DNA of 64,000 nucleotides from Trujillonella endophytica (GTDB taxonomy: Bacteria; Actinomycetota; Actinomycetes; Mycobacteriales; Geodermatophilaceae), in assembly GCF_900110555.1 (NCBI RefSeq), contig NZ_FOEE01000005.1, positions 186,001 to 250,000 of the forward strand. The letters are read 5' to 3'. The notes under the pieces are model-generated. The model had not been told where the DNA came from. It saw only the letters and a list, made by a program, of their open reading frames with translations, and did not search any database. Shown in pieces: positions 33,317 to 40,886 of this stretch. Each line of letters opens with the position of its first letter. Position 1 is the first letter of the stretch. The translations under genes were made by a program, and so were the position numbers.

Positions 33317-34191
33317 GGGACGTCGTCCGGGACGAGACCGCCCGGGAACGCCGAGACCGCCGTCGTCGGGCGGGTGGGGTCGACGAAGGCGGGCCGGTCC
33401 GGCTCGTCGGCTCGCAGCGGCACCAGGCCGCGGGTGATCGCCGCGGCGATCCGGTAGCGGGCGCGGTTGGCGTCGCCGACGCGGCCCATGCGCAGGTCGT
33501 CGAGCACGACCGGGGGACCGAGGTGGACCCGCAGGGCCGGCCGGCGGACGGCCGCGCGGGCCAGGGTGCGCAGCTTGCCCCAGTCGTTGCCGTACTGGAG
33601 GACCTCGTGGGCGCCCCACTGGCTGACCGGGATCACCGGGACGCCCAGACCCAGCGCCATCCGCGCCATGCCGGTGCGCCCGCGCTCGGGCCAGCCGTCG
33701 GCGGCCAGCCCGACCCGCCCCTCGGGATAGGCGACGACGTGCCCGCCGTGGACGAGGGCGACCTCGGTGACGCGGACGGCGTGCCGGGCCAGCTCGGTGC
33801 CGCGCTCGACACGGATGGCGCCGGTGCGCTCCAGCAGCGGCCCGGCCACGGGGGCGGAGATGATGCCCCCGGTCGCCATGATCCGCGGGACGACGCCGAT
33901 GCGGTGCAGGGCGACGGCGACGACGAACGGGTCGAAGTCGCCGATGTGGTTGGCCGCCAGCAGCAGCGGCCCGTCGCGGAGGTGCTCGGGGATCCCGCCG
34001 GTCACCTCCACCCGGCCGAAGAGGCCGACCAGCCACGAGCAGCGCCGCAACGCGGCGCGCCAGAACCACCACGGCGGCGCCGCGGCGATGGCCAGCTCCC
34101 GGACGAACCACTCGGGGTCGTCGGACCGGACGACGCCCTGCAGGTGGTCGGGCAGCGGCGGCGTCCGGGGCCGCCAGTCGCGCAGGCTCAT
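33313..34191 (-). CDS. PlsC-like acyltransferase (operon middle gene)
   Basis: 292 aa. Acyltransferase boxes: LAANHIGDFDPF (NHx4D, about 95-101) and VVAYPEGRVGLAADG (FPEG region, about 170-184). It probably acylates lysophosphatidate or a related acceptor at the membrane, and its position after GDPD, which releases glycerol-3-phosphate, supports phospholipid turnover. ATG 34191 overlaps the GDPD stop (ATGA) and its own stop overlaps the next gene's GTG, so three genes are coupled. Part of the C-terminal region (PTRPTTAVSAFPGGLVPDD) is not conserved. Confidence 0.88.
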   Translation of the reverse strand: MSLRDWRPRTPPLPDHLQGVVRSDDPEWFVRELAIAAAPPWWFWRAALRRCSWLVGLFGRVEVTGGIPEHLRDGPLLLAANHIGDFDPFVVAVALHRIGVVPRIMATGGIISAPVAGPLLERTGAIRVERGTELARHAVRVTEVALVHGGHVVAYPEGRVGLAADGWPERGRTGMARMALGLGVPVIPVSQWGAHEVLQYGNDWGKLRTLARAAVRRPALRVHLGPPVVLDDLRMGRVGDANRARYRIAAAITRGLVPLRADEPDRPAFVDPTRPTTAVSAFPGGLVPDDVP

Positions 34192-34964
34192 CGCGGAACC
34201 CACTGGCCGCGCTCCACGAGCACGCCCCGCAACAGGGCCGGCCGGTCGGTCATGATCCCGTCGACGCCGAGGTCGAGCATGGTGTGCGCCTCCTCCTCGG
34301 TGTCCACGGTCCACACGTGCACCTGGAGCCCGCGGTCGTGGGCCGTGGCGAGGAACCGCTCGTCGACGAGGGCCCGTCCGCCCAGGCGCAGCGGGACCTG
34401 GGCGCACCCGGCCTCGATCCGGACCAGGCCGGCGGCGCGCGGCGAGTACGACGACAGCCGGAGGGCGGCCACCCCGCGCGGGCCCAGCGACGTGCACACC
34501 GTCGGGCCGAACAGCCGGCGGGCCGCGGCGAGACGGGCGTCGGAGAAGGAGCCCAGGCAGATCCGGTCGGCCATCCGCATCCGGCGGACCAGTCGCACCA
34601 GCGGCGCGAGGACACCCGCTGCCTTGATGTCGAGGTTGAACCGGACGTCGGGCCAGGCACCGAGCAGCTCCTCCAGCCGCAGGATCGGGTCCCGGCCGCC
34701 GATGAGGGCGGTCGAGACCTCCGACCAGGGCAGCTGGTCCAGCCGGCCGCTGCGGTCGGTGACCCGGTCCAGCGTCGGGTCGTGGAACACCACCGGCACG
34801 CCGTCGGCCGTCACCTGGACGTCGGTCTCCAGGTACCGGTAACCCAGGTCCACGCAGGCCTGGAAGGCGGGCATGGTGTTCTCCACGTGCTCGATCGCCC
34901 CGCCGCGGTGCGCCATCGCCAGCGGGGTCGGCGCGTCGAGGAACGCGAAGCGGGCCGGGGGCAC
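34188..34964 (-). CDS. Glycerophosphodiester phosphodiesterase (GDPD)
   Basis: 258 aa. The N-terminal catalytic motif MAHRGGAIEHVENTMPAF (about 14-31) with His and Glu, RYLETDVQVTADGVPVVFHD (about 38-57) with the Glu-x-Asp metal pair and general base His, form the active site of cytoplasmic GDPDs. It hydrolyses glycerophosphodiesters to sn-glycerol-3-phosphate and an alcohol. GTG 34964 is chosen over GTG 34973 because TAGCGT (34972-34977, complement) then lies 7 nt before it, as in the other leaderless genes here. It begins a GDPD-PlsC-kinase operon. Confidence 0.9.
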   Translation of the reverse strand: MPPARFAFLDAPTPLAMAHRGGAIEHVENTMPAFQACVDLGYRYLETDVQVTADGVPVVFHDPTLDRVTDRSGRLDQLPWSEVSTALIGGRDPILRLEELLGAWPDVRFNLDIKAAGVLAPLVRLVRRMRMADRICLGSFSDARLAAARRLFGPTVCTSLGPRGVAALRLSSYSPRAAGLVRIEAGCAQVPLRLGGRALVDERFLATAHDRGLQVHVWTVDTEEEAHTMLDLGVDGIMTDRPALLRGVLVERGQWVPR

Positions 34965-35102
34965 GGTCGACACGCTAGTGCGACACGGCGAACCGCTGGT
35001 CAGGCCCTCGACCGCCCGGGGTGCGGCGTTCGACACGCGGGCCCCCGCGAGTGTCGGGCGTGTTCCCCGAACCTGTCCGCCCCGCCGTCTACCGTGCCTC
35101 CC

Positions 35103-35525
35103 GTGGCAGAACAGCAGGGGTCCGCCGTCGTCCTCGACGCCGAGGTCCGGGAGTCCGACGGTGGCCCGGTGTCGCGCCGGGGGAGCAGCGCCGAGCGCCG
35201 GTGCGGCTGGTGCCGCCGGGTGCTGCCGCAGCAGAGCTCGGTCGGCCGGCCGCGGCTGTACTGCGGGCAGGCGTGCCGCCAGCGGGCCTACGAGCAGCGC
35301 AACGCCACCGCGAAGGCCGGGCTGTCCGGCGACGTCGTCCTGGTGACCCGGGCGGAGCTGGACGGGCTGCAGGACCGGCTGTACCAGCTCCGCTGCGCGC
35401 TCGAGGACGTGCAGACCCTGCTGAGCGAGCGGCCGACCAAGGCCGAGCTCGAGCGCTCGCTCGCCGAGCTCGTGCACTCGACCGGCCGGCTCGACCGGCT
35501 GTGGGTCAACGAGCGCGCCGGCTGA
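35103..35525 (+). CDS. Small zinc-ribbon-like protein with coiled coil
   Basis: 140 aa. Residues about 32-62 hold RCGWCRRVLPQQSSVGRPRLYCG and CRQRAYEQR: two CxxC-type pairs (CGWC and CGQAC) that fit a zinc ribbon, with the CRQRAYEQR end typical of a small actinobacterial protein group. Residues 80-130 form a Leu/Glu/Arg-rich helix (LQDRLYQLRCALEDVQTLLS) likely coiled coil. It could bind nucleic acid, but function is unknown. The GTG at 35103 is 7 nt after TACCGT (35090-35095), predicted leaderless. Confidence 0.7.
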   Translation: MAEQQGSAVVLDAEVRESDGGPVSRRGSSAERRCGWCRRVLPQQSSVGRPRLYCGQACRQRAYEQRNATAKAGLSGDVVLVTRAELDGLQDRLYQLRCALEDVQTLLSERPTKAELERSLAELVHSTGRLDRLWVNERAG

Positions 35526-35530
35526 GCCGA

Positions 35531-35740
35531 TCAGTCCGGGTCCTGGTGGTCCTCGCCCTCCTCGATCTCGCGCTCCGGGTCGGTGTAGTTCGGCCCCGGG
35601 CCAGGACCCTGGTTGACCTCGTCGTCCGTCGTCCCGTCTCGTTGGTCGCTCCCGGCGGCCTCGCAACCGGTCAGCGTGGCGCCACCCCCGAACAGGGCGA
35701 GGGCGGTCAGGACGGCGGCGACGGGTCGGCGGAGGTGCAT
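35531..35740 (-). CDS. Small lipoprotein
   Basis: 69 aa. Signal peptide of about 26 residues with a Lipobox TLTGC (Cys at about 26), followed by a short, acidic, Pro/Asp/Glu-rich mature part (GTTDDEVNQGPGPGPNYTDP and EREIEEGEDHQDPD). The ATG at 35740 lies 6 nt after TAGGCT on the complement (35747-35752), predicted leaderless. Ends 5 bases before the convergent zinc-ribbon gene stop. No homologue recognised. Confidence 0.65.
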   Translation of the reverse strand: MHLRRPVAAVLTALALFGGGATLTGCEAAGSDQRDGTTDDEVNQGPGPGPNYTDPEREIEEGEDHQDPD

Positions 35741-35801
35741 GCTCCGAGCCTATTGAGGTCGCCGCCGCGGCGCCCACCGGGTCCTGCCATTCATCCCTAG
35801 A

Positions 35802-35818
35802 TCCGTCACAGTGACGGA
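35802..35818. promoter_or_regulatory. 17-bp perfect palindrome, operator-like
   Basis: TCCGTCAC-A-GTGACGGA. Size and symmetry fit a dimeric repressor site, but no gene starts right beside it, so the target is unknown. Confidence 0.35.
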
Positions 35819-35906
35819 ACTACTGGGGTGTCACTGGGTGCGGGGAAGTGGCTCCTGCGGGGCCTGGTGGGGCTCTGTCGGCGTCCCACCGGAGGAGTTC
35901 GTTGTC

Positions 35907-35963
35907 GATCATCGGCAGGTGGCTGGCTGGCGCGCCGAGTGGGGCAACCAGTCGCCAATGATC
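35907..35963. repeat. 57-bp palindromic repeat, copy 1
   Basis: Begins GATCATCGGCAGGTGG and ends CCAATGATC; arms form an imperfect hairpin of about 20 bp with mismatches. First of three units of identical length. Confidence 0.8.
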
Positions 35964-36012
35964 AACTTCGGGGTGGAGGTGGCGGCGGTCGTGGGTGGCG
36001 GCCGGCGGAGGT

Positions 36013-36069
36013 GATCATCGGCAGGTGGTTGTTCGACGCGCCGGGAGGTGCAGCCATCTGCCGATGATC
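36013..36069. repeat. 57-bp palindromic repeat, copy 2
   Basis: Begins GATCATCGGCAGGTGG and ends ATCTGCCGATGATC. Arms match perfectly for 12 bp (GATCATCGGCAG) and continue with 2 mismatches to 19 bp, the best hairpin of the three. 106 bases after copy 1 start. Confidence 0.85.
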
Positions 36070-36096
36070 AACAACGGGGTCGGGTCCGGCGGTCGT

Positions 36097-36153
36097 GATC
36101 ATCGGCAGGTGGCTGCGCGACGCGCCGAGTAGGGCAGCCAGTCGACGATGATC
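36097..36153. repeat. 57-bp palindromic repeat, copy 3
   Basis: Begins GATCATCGGCAGGTGGCTG and ends CGACGATGATC. Differs from copy 1 mainly in the arms' inner part. 84 bases after copy 2 start; the spacers of 49 and 27 bases are not conserved. Confidence 0.85.
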
Positions 36154-36259
36154 AACTGGGCGGCGTTCGGCCGTCAGCGCCACTCTCCCCGGCGTCATCT
36201 CGTCCGCCGATAATGCACATTATGTCAACTCGCCGGCAGTGCCGCCCCTCTCGGAGAGC

Positions 36260-37081
36260 TCAGCCGGTCGCCGCAGGCATCTCCCACGGCGGGACCGGCA
36301 ACGCCTCCCCGGTCTCCAGCAGCGACTTGAGGTTGGCCAGCACCGCCGGCCAGCCGTGCGACACCTCGTCGAGCGCCGTGCCGTCGGCCAGCCGCTCGTG
36401 GGTCACGGTCAGCCGCACGATGCCGTCGTGCTCCTCGACGAGGAACGTCACCCGCGACGCCGTCTCCGGCGACTCCTCGGGCTCGCCGAAGGTCACCACG
36501 AGCCGTGTGGGCGGCTCGACCTCCAGGACCCGACCGCCGGCGTCCACGGCGCCCGAGCCGTCGGTCCGCCGGTGCTCCCAGATCGAGCCCGGTCGCCAGT
36601 CCGACACGTTCGCGTGGCCCCAGTAGGTCGCGGTCAGGTCGGCGTCGGTCAGGGCGTGCCACACCTGCTCCGCCGAGGCACGGATGTAGGTGACGTAGAC
36701 GTAGGTCGGCACGGCGCCGGCGTCGGGGTCGTGTGCGGTCTGCTCGGTCATGGCGTCCTCCTCTGCCCTCTCCTTGATGGCGCGGATCGCGTGCAGCCGG
36801 GGCCGGTCGAAGGCGGAGATCCACCGCTGCTCGATCTCGGAGATCGGCCCCGGGTCCAGATAGTGCAGCCGTTCCCGCCCCCGGCGGACGACGGCCACCA
36901 GGCCGGCCCGCTCCAGCAGGTCCAGGTGCTGGGTCGCGGACTGGCGCGTCATGGAGAGCTCGGCGCAGAGCTCCCCTAGCGTCTGGCCGTTGCACCGCTT
37001 CAGCCGGTCCAGCAGGAGCCGGCGGGTGGGGTCCGCCAGCGCCTTGAAGACGACGTCCAGGTCGCCCGCTCCCCCGGTCAC
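36260..37081 (-). CDS. Fused ArsR-type HTH and SRPBCC (AHSA1) protein
   Basis: 273 aa. Residues 5-100 are an ArsR winged helix (VVFKALADPTRRLLLDRLKR, then SMTRQSATQHLDLLERAGLV). Residues about 120-265 are an SRPBCC/AHSA1 domain (YVYVTYIRASAEQVWHALTD, WRPGSIWEH, VVTFGEPEESPETASRVTFL). These are usually neighbouring separate genes; here they are joined through a linker containing MTEQTAHDPDAGA, which looks like the former SRPBCC start. The GTG at 37081 is preceded by a clear operator. Function is probably self-regulated sensing or sequestering of a small hydrophobic molecule. Confidence 0.85.
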   Translation of the reverse strand: MTGGAGDLDVVFKALADPTRRLLLDRLKRCNGQTLGELCAELSMTRQSATQHLDLLERAGLVAVVRRGRERLHYLDPGPISEIEQRWISAFDRPRLHAIRAIKERAEEDAMTEQTAHDPDAGAVPTYVYVTYIRASAEQVWHALTDADLTATYWGHANVSDWRPGSIWEHRRTDGSGAVDAGGRVLEVEPPTRLVVTFGEPEESPETASRVTFLVEEHDGIVRLTVTHERLADGTALDEVSHGWPAVLANLKSLLETGEALPVPPWEMPAATG

Positions 37082-37089
37082 CGCCTCAT

Positions 37090-37111
37090 CATGCAGGCAA
37101 ACACCTGCATG
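37090..37111. promoter_or_regulatory. ArsR-type operator
   Basis: CATGCAGG - CAAACA - CCTGCATG, a perfect 8-bp inverted repeat with a 6-nt spacer, directly upstream of the ArsR-SRPBCC start (37081) and 72 bases before the VOC gene. It fits autoregulation and shared control of the divergent VOC gene. Confidence 0.65.
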
Positions 37112-37182
37112 TCGCAAGGTGCCGATGAGTTCGCCGCCCGACCGCGGTCGGACCTGCGTCCGACCCCGACCGGAGGAGCACC

Positions 37183-37542
37183 GTGCCCAGCGCCGTCCAG
37201 CCCATGCTCGTCACCCGCGACCTCGACCGCCTGGTCCGCTTCTACGAAGGGGTGGCCGGCGCCGAGACCACCGACCGCCACCCGCCCGAGGGCCCGGTGT
37301 TCTACCAGGGCCTGCGCATCGGCGACTCCGACCTCGGCATAGTGGCGGAGGACGACGTCCCCGCCGAGTCCGGCCGGATACTGCTGAGCATCGAGGTGGC
37401 CGACGTCGATGCGACCCTCGCGCGGGTCGAGGAGCTCGGCGGTGCGACCTCGGGGCCGCCCAACGACATGCCCTGGGGGCAGCGGGTCGCCCACGTCCGC
37501 GATCCCGACGGCAACGTGGTGAACCTGACGACGACCCGCTGA
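37183..37542 (+). CDS. VOC family protein (glyoxalase-like)
   Basis: 119 aa, one vicinal-oxygen-chelate unit: VQPMLVTRDLDRLVRFYEGV at the start and GQRVAHVRDPDGNVVNL at the end, the paired beta-alpha-beta-beta-beta arrangement. A metal-binding Glu/His set is not fully visible, so it may be a bleomycin-resistance-like binding protein or dioxygenase. The GTG at 37183 follows GGAGGAGCA. Divergent from the ArsR fusion and likely under the same operator. The AraC gene follows after 17 bases. Confidence 0.85.
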   Translation: MPSAVQPMLVTRDLDRLVRFYEGVAGAETTDRHPPEGPVFYQGLRIGDSDLGIVAEDDVPAESGRILLSIEVADVDATLARVEELGGATSGPPNDMPWGQRVAHVRDPDGNVVNLTTTR

Positions 37543-37559
37543 GTCGTACCGTTCCGGCC

Positions 37560-38396
37560 GTGGACGTCAGCGGCGGCAACAGCAGCGACGGAACCGGCGG
37601 GGACGGCGGGGACGGCGACGGGACGCGCGGCATCCTCTCCCCCGGCGCGATGCCCGACGTCTTCCGCGTGGACCGGCTGGAGCCCTCGGCCGATCTCGAC
37701 GACCTGGTCGCCGTGCACTGGCGGGTGGCCTGGGACCTGCCGGCCGGCCGGGAGCACGAGTCACTGGTGCTCTCCTACCCGGCGGTGAACGTCTCCTTCG
37801 AGCCGGACGGCGCCTGGGTCACCGGCCCGGTGTCGGGCACCTACCGGCGTCGTCTCACCGGGCGGGTCGCCGTGCCCGCGGTCCGCTTCCGCCCGGCGGC
37901 CTTCCGCTCCCTGGTCGACCGGTCGGTCTCCTCGCTGCGCGACCGGGTGGTCCCGGCCGGGGAGCTCCTGCCGCTCCCCCCGGCCGTCGTCGACGGGATC
38001 CGCGCCGCGCCGGACCTGGCCGCCGCCCGGCCGCTCGTCGAGCAGTGGCTGCGCGGTCTCCCCCGCCGCCGCACGGACGAGCAGGCGAAGCTGGACGCCG
38101 CGGTCGAACTCGTCGAGCGCGACCGCTCGCTGACCCGCGTCGACCAGTTGGCCGAGCGCTGCGGCCGCTCCGTGCGGTGGCTGCAGCGGGCCTTCGCCGA
38201 CGCGGTCGGCCTGCCGGTCAAGCAGGTCATCCGCATGGCGCGGCTGCGCGAGGTCGCCCAGCGGGCCCTGACCGGCGACGTCGACTGGGCCGCCGTCGCC
38301 ACCGACCTCGGCTACACCGACCAGGCACACCTGGTCCGCGACTTCACCGCCGCCGTCGGGACGCCACCGGCGCGGTACGCCCGCTCGGCCCGCTGA
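37560..38396 (+). CDS. AraC family transcriptional regulator
   Basis: 278 aa. C-terminal AraC HTH at about 180-275 (DQLAERCGRSVRWLQRAFAD and TDLGYTDQAHLVRDFTAAVG), with the conserved second helix-turn-helix. The N-terminal part (30-165) is an unclassified sensor domain with repeated Val/Arg/Pro strands. The start is Gly/Asp-rich (SGGNSSDGTGGDGGDGDGT). GTG 37560 lies 7 nt after TACCGT (37547-37552), predicted leaderless. It is followed 51 bases later by a TIGR03086 gene that may be its target. Confidence 0.85.
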   Translation: MDVSGGNSSDGTGGDGGDGDGTRGILSPGAMPDVFRVDRLEPSADLDDLVAVHWRVAWDLPAGREHESLVLSYPAVNVSFEPDGAWVTGPVSGTYRRRLTGRVAVPAVRFRPAAFRSLVDRSVSSLRDRVVPAGELLPLPPAVVDGIRAAPDLAAARPLVEQWLRGLPRRRTDEQAKLDAAVELVERDRSLTRVDQLAERCGRSVRWLQRAFADAVGLPVKQVIRMARLREVAQRALTGDVDWAAVATDLGYTDQAHLVRDFTAAVGTPPARYARSAR

Positions 38397-38447
38397 CTGT
38401 CGTGTTCGTACAAGACGGGCACGTCCGCCGTCGCCACCATCGAGGGC

Positions 38448-39044
38448 ATGACGACGCCGACGCTGCCAGCCCTCTACACCGACCTCGCCGACGCCGCCCG
38501 TGCGGCCACTGCCGTCGCCCGTGGCGCCGCCGCGACACCCCTGGACTCCCCCACCCCGGCCACCGAGTGGGATCTGCGCACCCTCGTGGACCACTGGGTG
38601 CTGTACACCTCCTACGGCCTCGAGCACCGGGCCCGCCGCGCCGACCTGCCCGAGGAGCTGGTCGCCCGCGACTTCGCCGCCGAGCCGGACTGGCCGCAGC
38701 GCTACGCCGAGCAGCTCGACCGGGCGCTGGCCGCCTGGCGGGAGCCCGCCGCGTGGCAGGGCGAGGTCGACTTCGGCGGGGGCTCGACCATGCCCGTCGA
38801 GGCGGTCGTCGGGATGAACCTTGCCGAGCTCGTGCTGCACGGCTGGGACGTGGCCGCGGCCACCGGTCAGACGATCGAGATCGGCGACGGGACCGCGCGC
38901 ACCGTGCTGGGGCTGGTCGAGCAGTTCGCCGAGATGTTCCGCGAGTACGCCGGGTTCGCCGACCCGCTGCCGGTGGAGGACGGCATGCCGCCGCTGGAGC
39001 GGGCGCTGCGGCTGTCCGGTCGCGATCCCCTCTGGCGGCCGTGA
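38448..39044 (+). CDS. TIGR03086 / maleylpyruvate isomerase-like DinB fold protein
   Basis: 198 aa. Matches the mycothiol-dependent DinB-like superfamily: PATEWDLRTLVDHWV (about 36-50) places an N-terminal helix with a possible metal His, and NLAELVLHGWDVAAATGQ (about 124-141) is the conserved C-terminal helix with the second His. These four-helix proteins use mycothiol as a cofactor in several relatives, but TIGR03086 members are functionally unknown. It begins 51 bases after AraC. The gap 39045-39259 after it holds nothing recognisable. Confidence 0.8.
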   Translation: MTTPTLPALYTDLADAARAATAVARGAAATPLDSPTPATEWDLRTLVDHWVLYTSYGLEHRARRADLPEELVARDFAAEPDWPQRYAEQLDRALAAWREPAAWQGEVDFGGGSTMPVEAVVGMNLAELVLHGWDVAAATGQTIEIGDGTARTVLGLVEQFAEMFREYAGFADPLPVEDGMPPLERALRLSGRDPLWRP

Positions 39045-39259
39045 CGCGGACGCCGGTGCGACGAGCGGCTACCCGCCCGTGCCCGATCGGCATCAGGCCG
39101 GAGACGACCAGGACCTCGTCCCCCTCGGCCTGCTGACCGGTACGGGGTCGGCTCTGCCGGCGGACTCGCGCTCGCGTGGTGCACCGGGGTGCTCGTCGTC
39201 TCGGTCGGCGGCCTCCTGGGTGTTCCGGCACCGCACCCGGCGCAGCTGACGGCGCGTCC

Positions 39260-40684
39260 TCAGGCGAGCCGGTCGAACGGCCCCTCCACGAGGAAGGTGC
39301 ACCCCGGGCCCTGCACGTTGGCGAACAGTGCGCGGCCGTCGGGAGCGAAGACGGGGCCGCAGAACTCGGTCCGCTCCCCCGCGACGTCACAGCGCGCCAG
39401 CGGGTACACCTCGCCGGCCTCGGTGGCGCCGAGCAGGTGGACGGCGCCCAGCCCGTCCTCGGCGATCAGCACCCCGCCGTGCGGCGAGAGCGTGATGTTG
39501 TCGGGCCCCTCGCCCGGGGCGTCGGCGTCCACCGCCCGGGCAAAACGCAGGCGGAGGGTCAGCGTCCCGGCGCGGGGGTCGAGGAACCACACCTGGCCGT
39601 CGTGCTCGGTCGCGCTGCCGTCGTCGGCGCGGGCGTAGGACGACACGACGTACGCCCCGCCGTCGGCCCACCAGGCGCCCTCCAGCTTGTGGGCGCGGGT
39701 GATCCGGTCGTCGGCGAGCTGCCGCCGGACCGGGGTGGTCACCGCGTCCCGGTCGGGCACCGGCACCCACTCGACCCGGTAGGCGGTGCCCGGCTCCGTG
39801 GCGGCGGAGAGGTCGGGCACGTGCCGCCCGTCGTCCGTGGTGGCGCGCAGCGCCTCCAGCACCCCGGCGTCGGGCGCCAGCCGCCGCAGCGAGCCGCGCC
39901 CGAGGGGCCGGGCGTCGGCCGGCGCCACCCAGCGGTAGAGCGATCCGTTGGGCTCGACGGCGTCCTCGGTGAGATAGAGGACGTCGGCCTCGGGGTCGAC
40001 GACGACGGCCTCGTGCGCGAACCGACCGAGCGCGGCGACCGGCCGCGGGTCGCGGTTCGCCGCCGGGTCGAAGGGATCGACCTCGAACACGTAGCCGTGC
40101 GGCTTCCCCAGGATCTCCTCGGTCTCCTCGCAGCTGAGCCACGTCTCCCAGGGGGTCCGGCCGCCCGCGCAGTTGGTGCGGGTGCCGGCCAGGCTCACCG
40201 TGTGCGATCGGACCTCGCCGTCCGGGCCGAGCAGCATCGTCGTCGTCCCGCCGTAGGCCGCCTCGTCGTAGACCAGCCCCGCGACGTGCGGCACGGGGTG
40301 CGGCTCGTCGCCGCCGACCTCGTGGTTCACCACCAGCACGGTCCCCTCCCCGTCGGAAGCCGCGAAGGCGGCCGCGCCGTCGGGGTCCGAGGGGGCGGGC
40401 TCGCCGGTGTCCAGGCGGGTCTCGCCCTCCCGGGCCAGGACCCGGTAGCGGAACCCGGCGGGCAGCGCCAGCAGGCCGCGGGGGTCCTCGACGAGCGGCC
40501 CGTACCCCGGTGCCGCCGCTCCCCCGGTCGCCGCTTCCCCGGTGGCCGCCGACGAGGTCGCTGCCCGGCCCGGGTCGCGCGACGCGCCGCAGCCGACCAG
40601 CAGGACCCCGGCGCCGGCCGCCGCTCCGGCCAGGAAGGACCGCCGCGACAGCGCCGGGCCGGTGGCGTCGGACGACCGGGACAC
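39260..40684 (-). CDS. DUF839/PhoX-like Tat-exported lipoprotein
   Basis: 474 aa. The N-terminus carries a twin-arginine signal LSRRSFLAGAA followed by a lipobox VGCGAS (Cys at about 32), so it is exported folded by TatAC and anchored outside. The rest is a six-bladed beta-propeller of the DUF839/PhoX type, with conserved NCAGGRTPWETWLSCEE, GRFAHEAVVVDP and GPDNITLSPHGG segments that in PhoX bind Fe and Ca ions. Phosphatase activity is possible but not proved. The GTG follows GGAGGT by 4 nt. The tat genes lie in this window. Confidence 0.88.
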   Translation of the reverse strand: MSRSSDATGPALSRRSFLAGAAAGAGVLLVGCGASRDPGRAATSSAATGEAATGGAAAPGYGPLVEDPRGLLALPAGFRYRVLAREGETRLDTGEPAPSDPDGAAAFAASDGEGTVLVVNHEVGGDEPHPVPHVAGLVYDEAAYGGTTTMLLGPDGEVRSHTVSLAGTRTNCAGGRTPWETWLSCEETEEILGKPHGYVFEVDPFDPAANRDPRPVAALGRFAHEAVVVDPEADVLYLTEDAVEPNGSLYRWVAPADARPLGRGSLRRLAPDAGVLEALRATTDDGRHVPDLSAATEPGTAYRVEWVPVPDRDAVTTPVRRQLADDRITRAHKLEGAWWADGGAYVVSSYARADDGSATEHDGQVWFLDPRAGTLTLRLRFARAVDADAPGEGPDNITLSPHGGVLIAEDGLGAVHLLGATEAGEVYPLARCDVAGERTEFCGPVFAPDGRALFANVQGPGCTFLVEGPFDRLA

Positions 40685-40786
40685 GGCACCTCCGTCAGCT
40701 CAGCGACCGCGGCGGCGAGGGTAGCCCGGTCCGGTCGGTGCGGGGGTTGGTCCGTCGTCGCTGGTTCTTGGCAGCGGCTCGTGCCG

Positions 40787-40812
40787 CGACAGTCTTGGGG
40801 ATAACGGTTACT
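40787..40812 (+). repeat. Dispersed intergenic element, copy C
   Basis: CCGCGACAGTCTTGGGGATAACGGT-type sequence in the gap between the DUF839 gene and the M50 gene; one of four copies of a TTGGGGATAACGGT core. Matches copies A and B over about 26 bases. 75 bases upstream of the M50 start. Confidence 0.7.
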
Positions 40813-40886
40813 GCTTGCGCGGCGACGGGAACCGGTCTGGGACCCTGGGCAGCGACCAGAGCCGGCGTCCGGAGGGAGAACCGACC

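Larger units (their letters stand above)
35741..36259. other. Gene-free gap with three palindromic repeats
   Basis: About 520 bases with no convincing gene. It contains a 17-bp perfect palindrome (35802-35818) and three 57-bp palindromic repeats. The lipoprotein gene leaves it on the left and the ArsR-SRPBCC gene ends at its right side. No tRNA or recognised riboswitch is seen. Confidence 0.7.

Noticed and set aside
35811-36067. Short open frames in the palindromic repeat gap
   Set aside because: They run through the repeats, have no ribosome binding site and no recognised homology; better explained by chance in GC-rich DNA.
35907-36153. CRISPR array
   Set aside because: Only three units, each a 57-bp palindrome, with unequal spacers of 49 and 27 bp and no cas genes in the window.
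39045-39259. Gene or RNA between the TIGR03086 and DUF839 genes
   Set aside because: No frame with support, no hairpin of note and no RNA motif; left empty.
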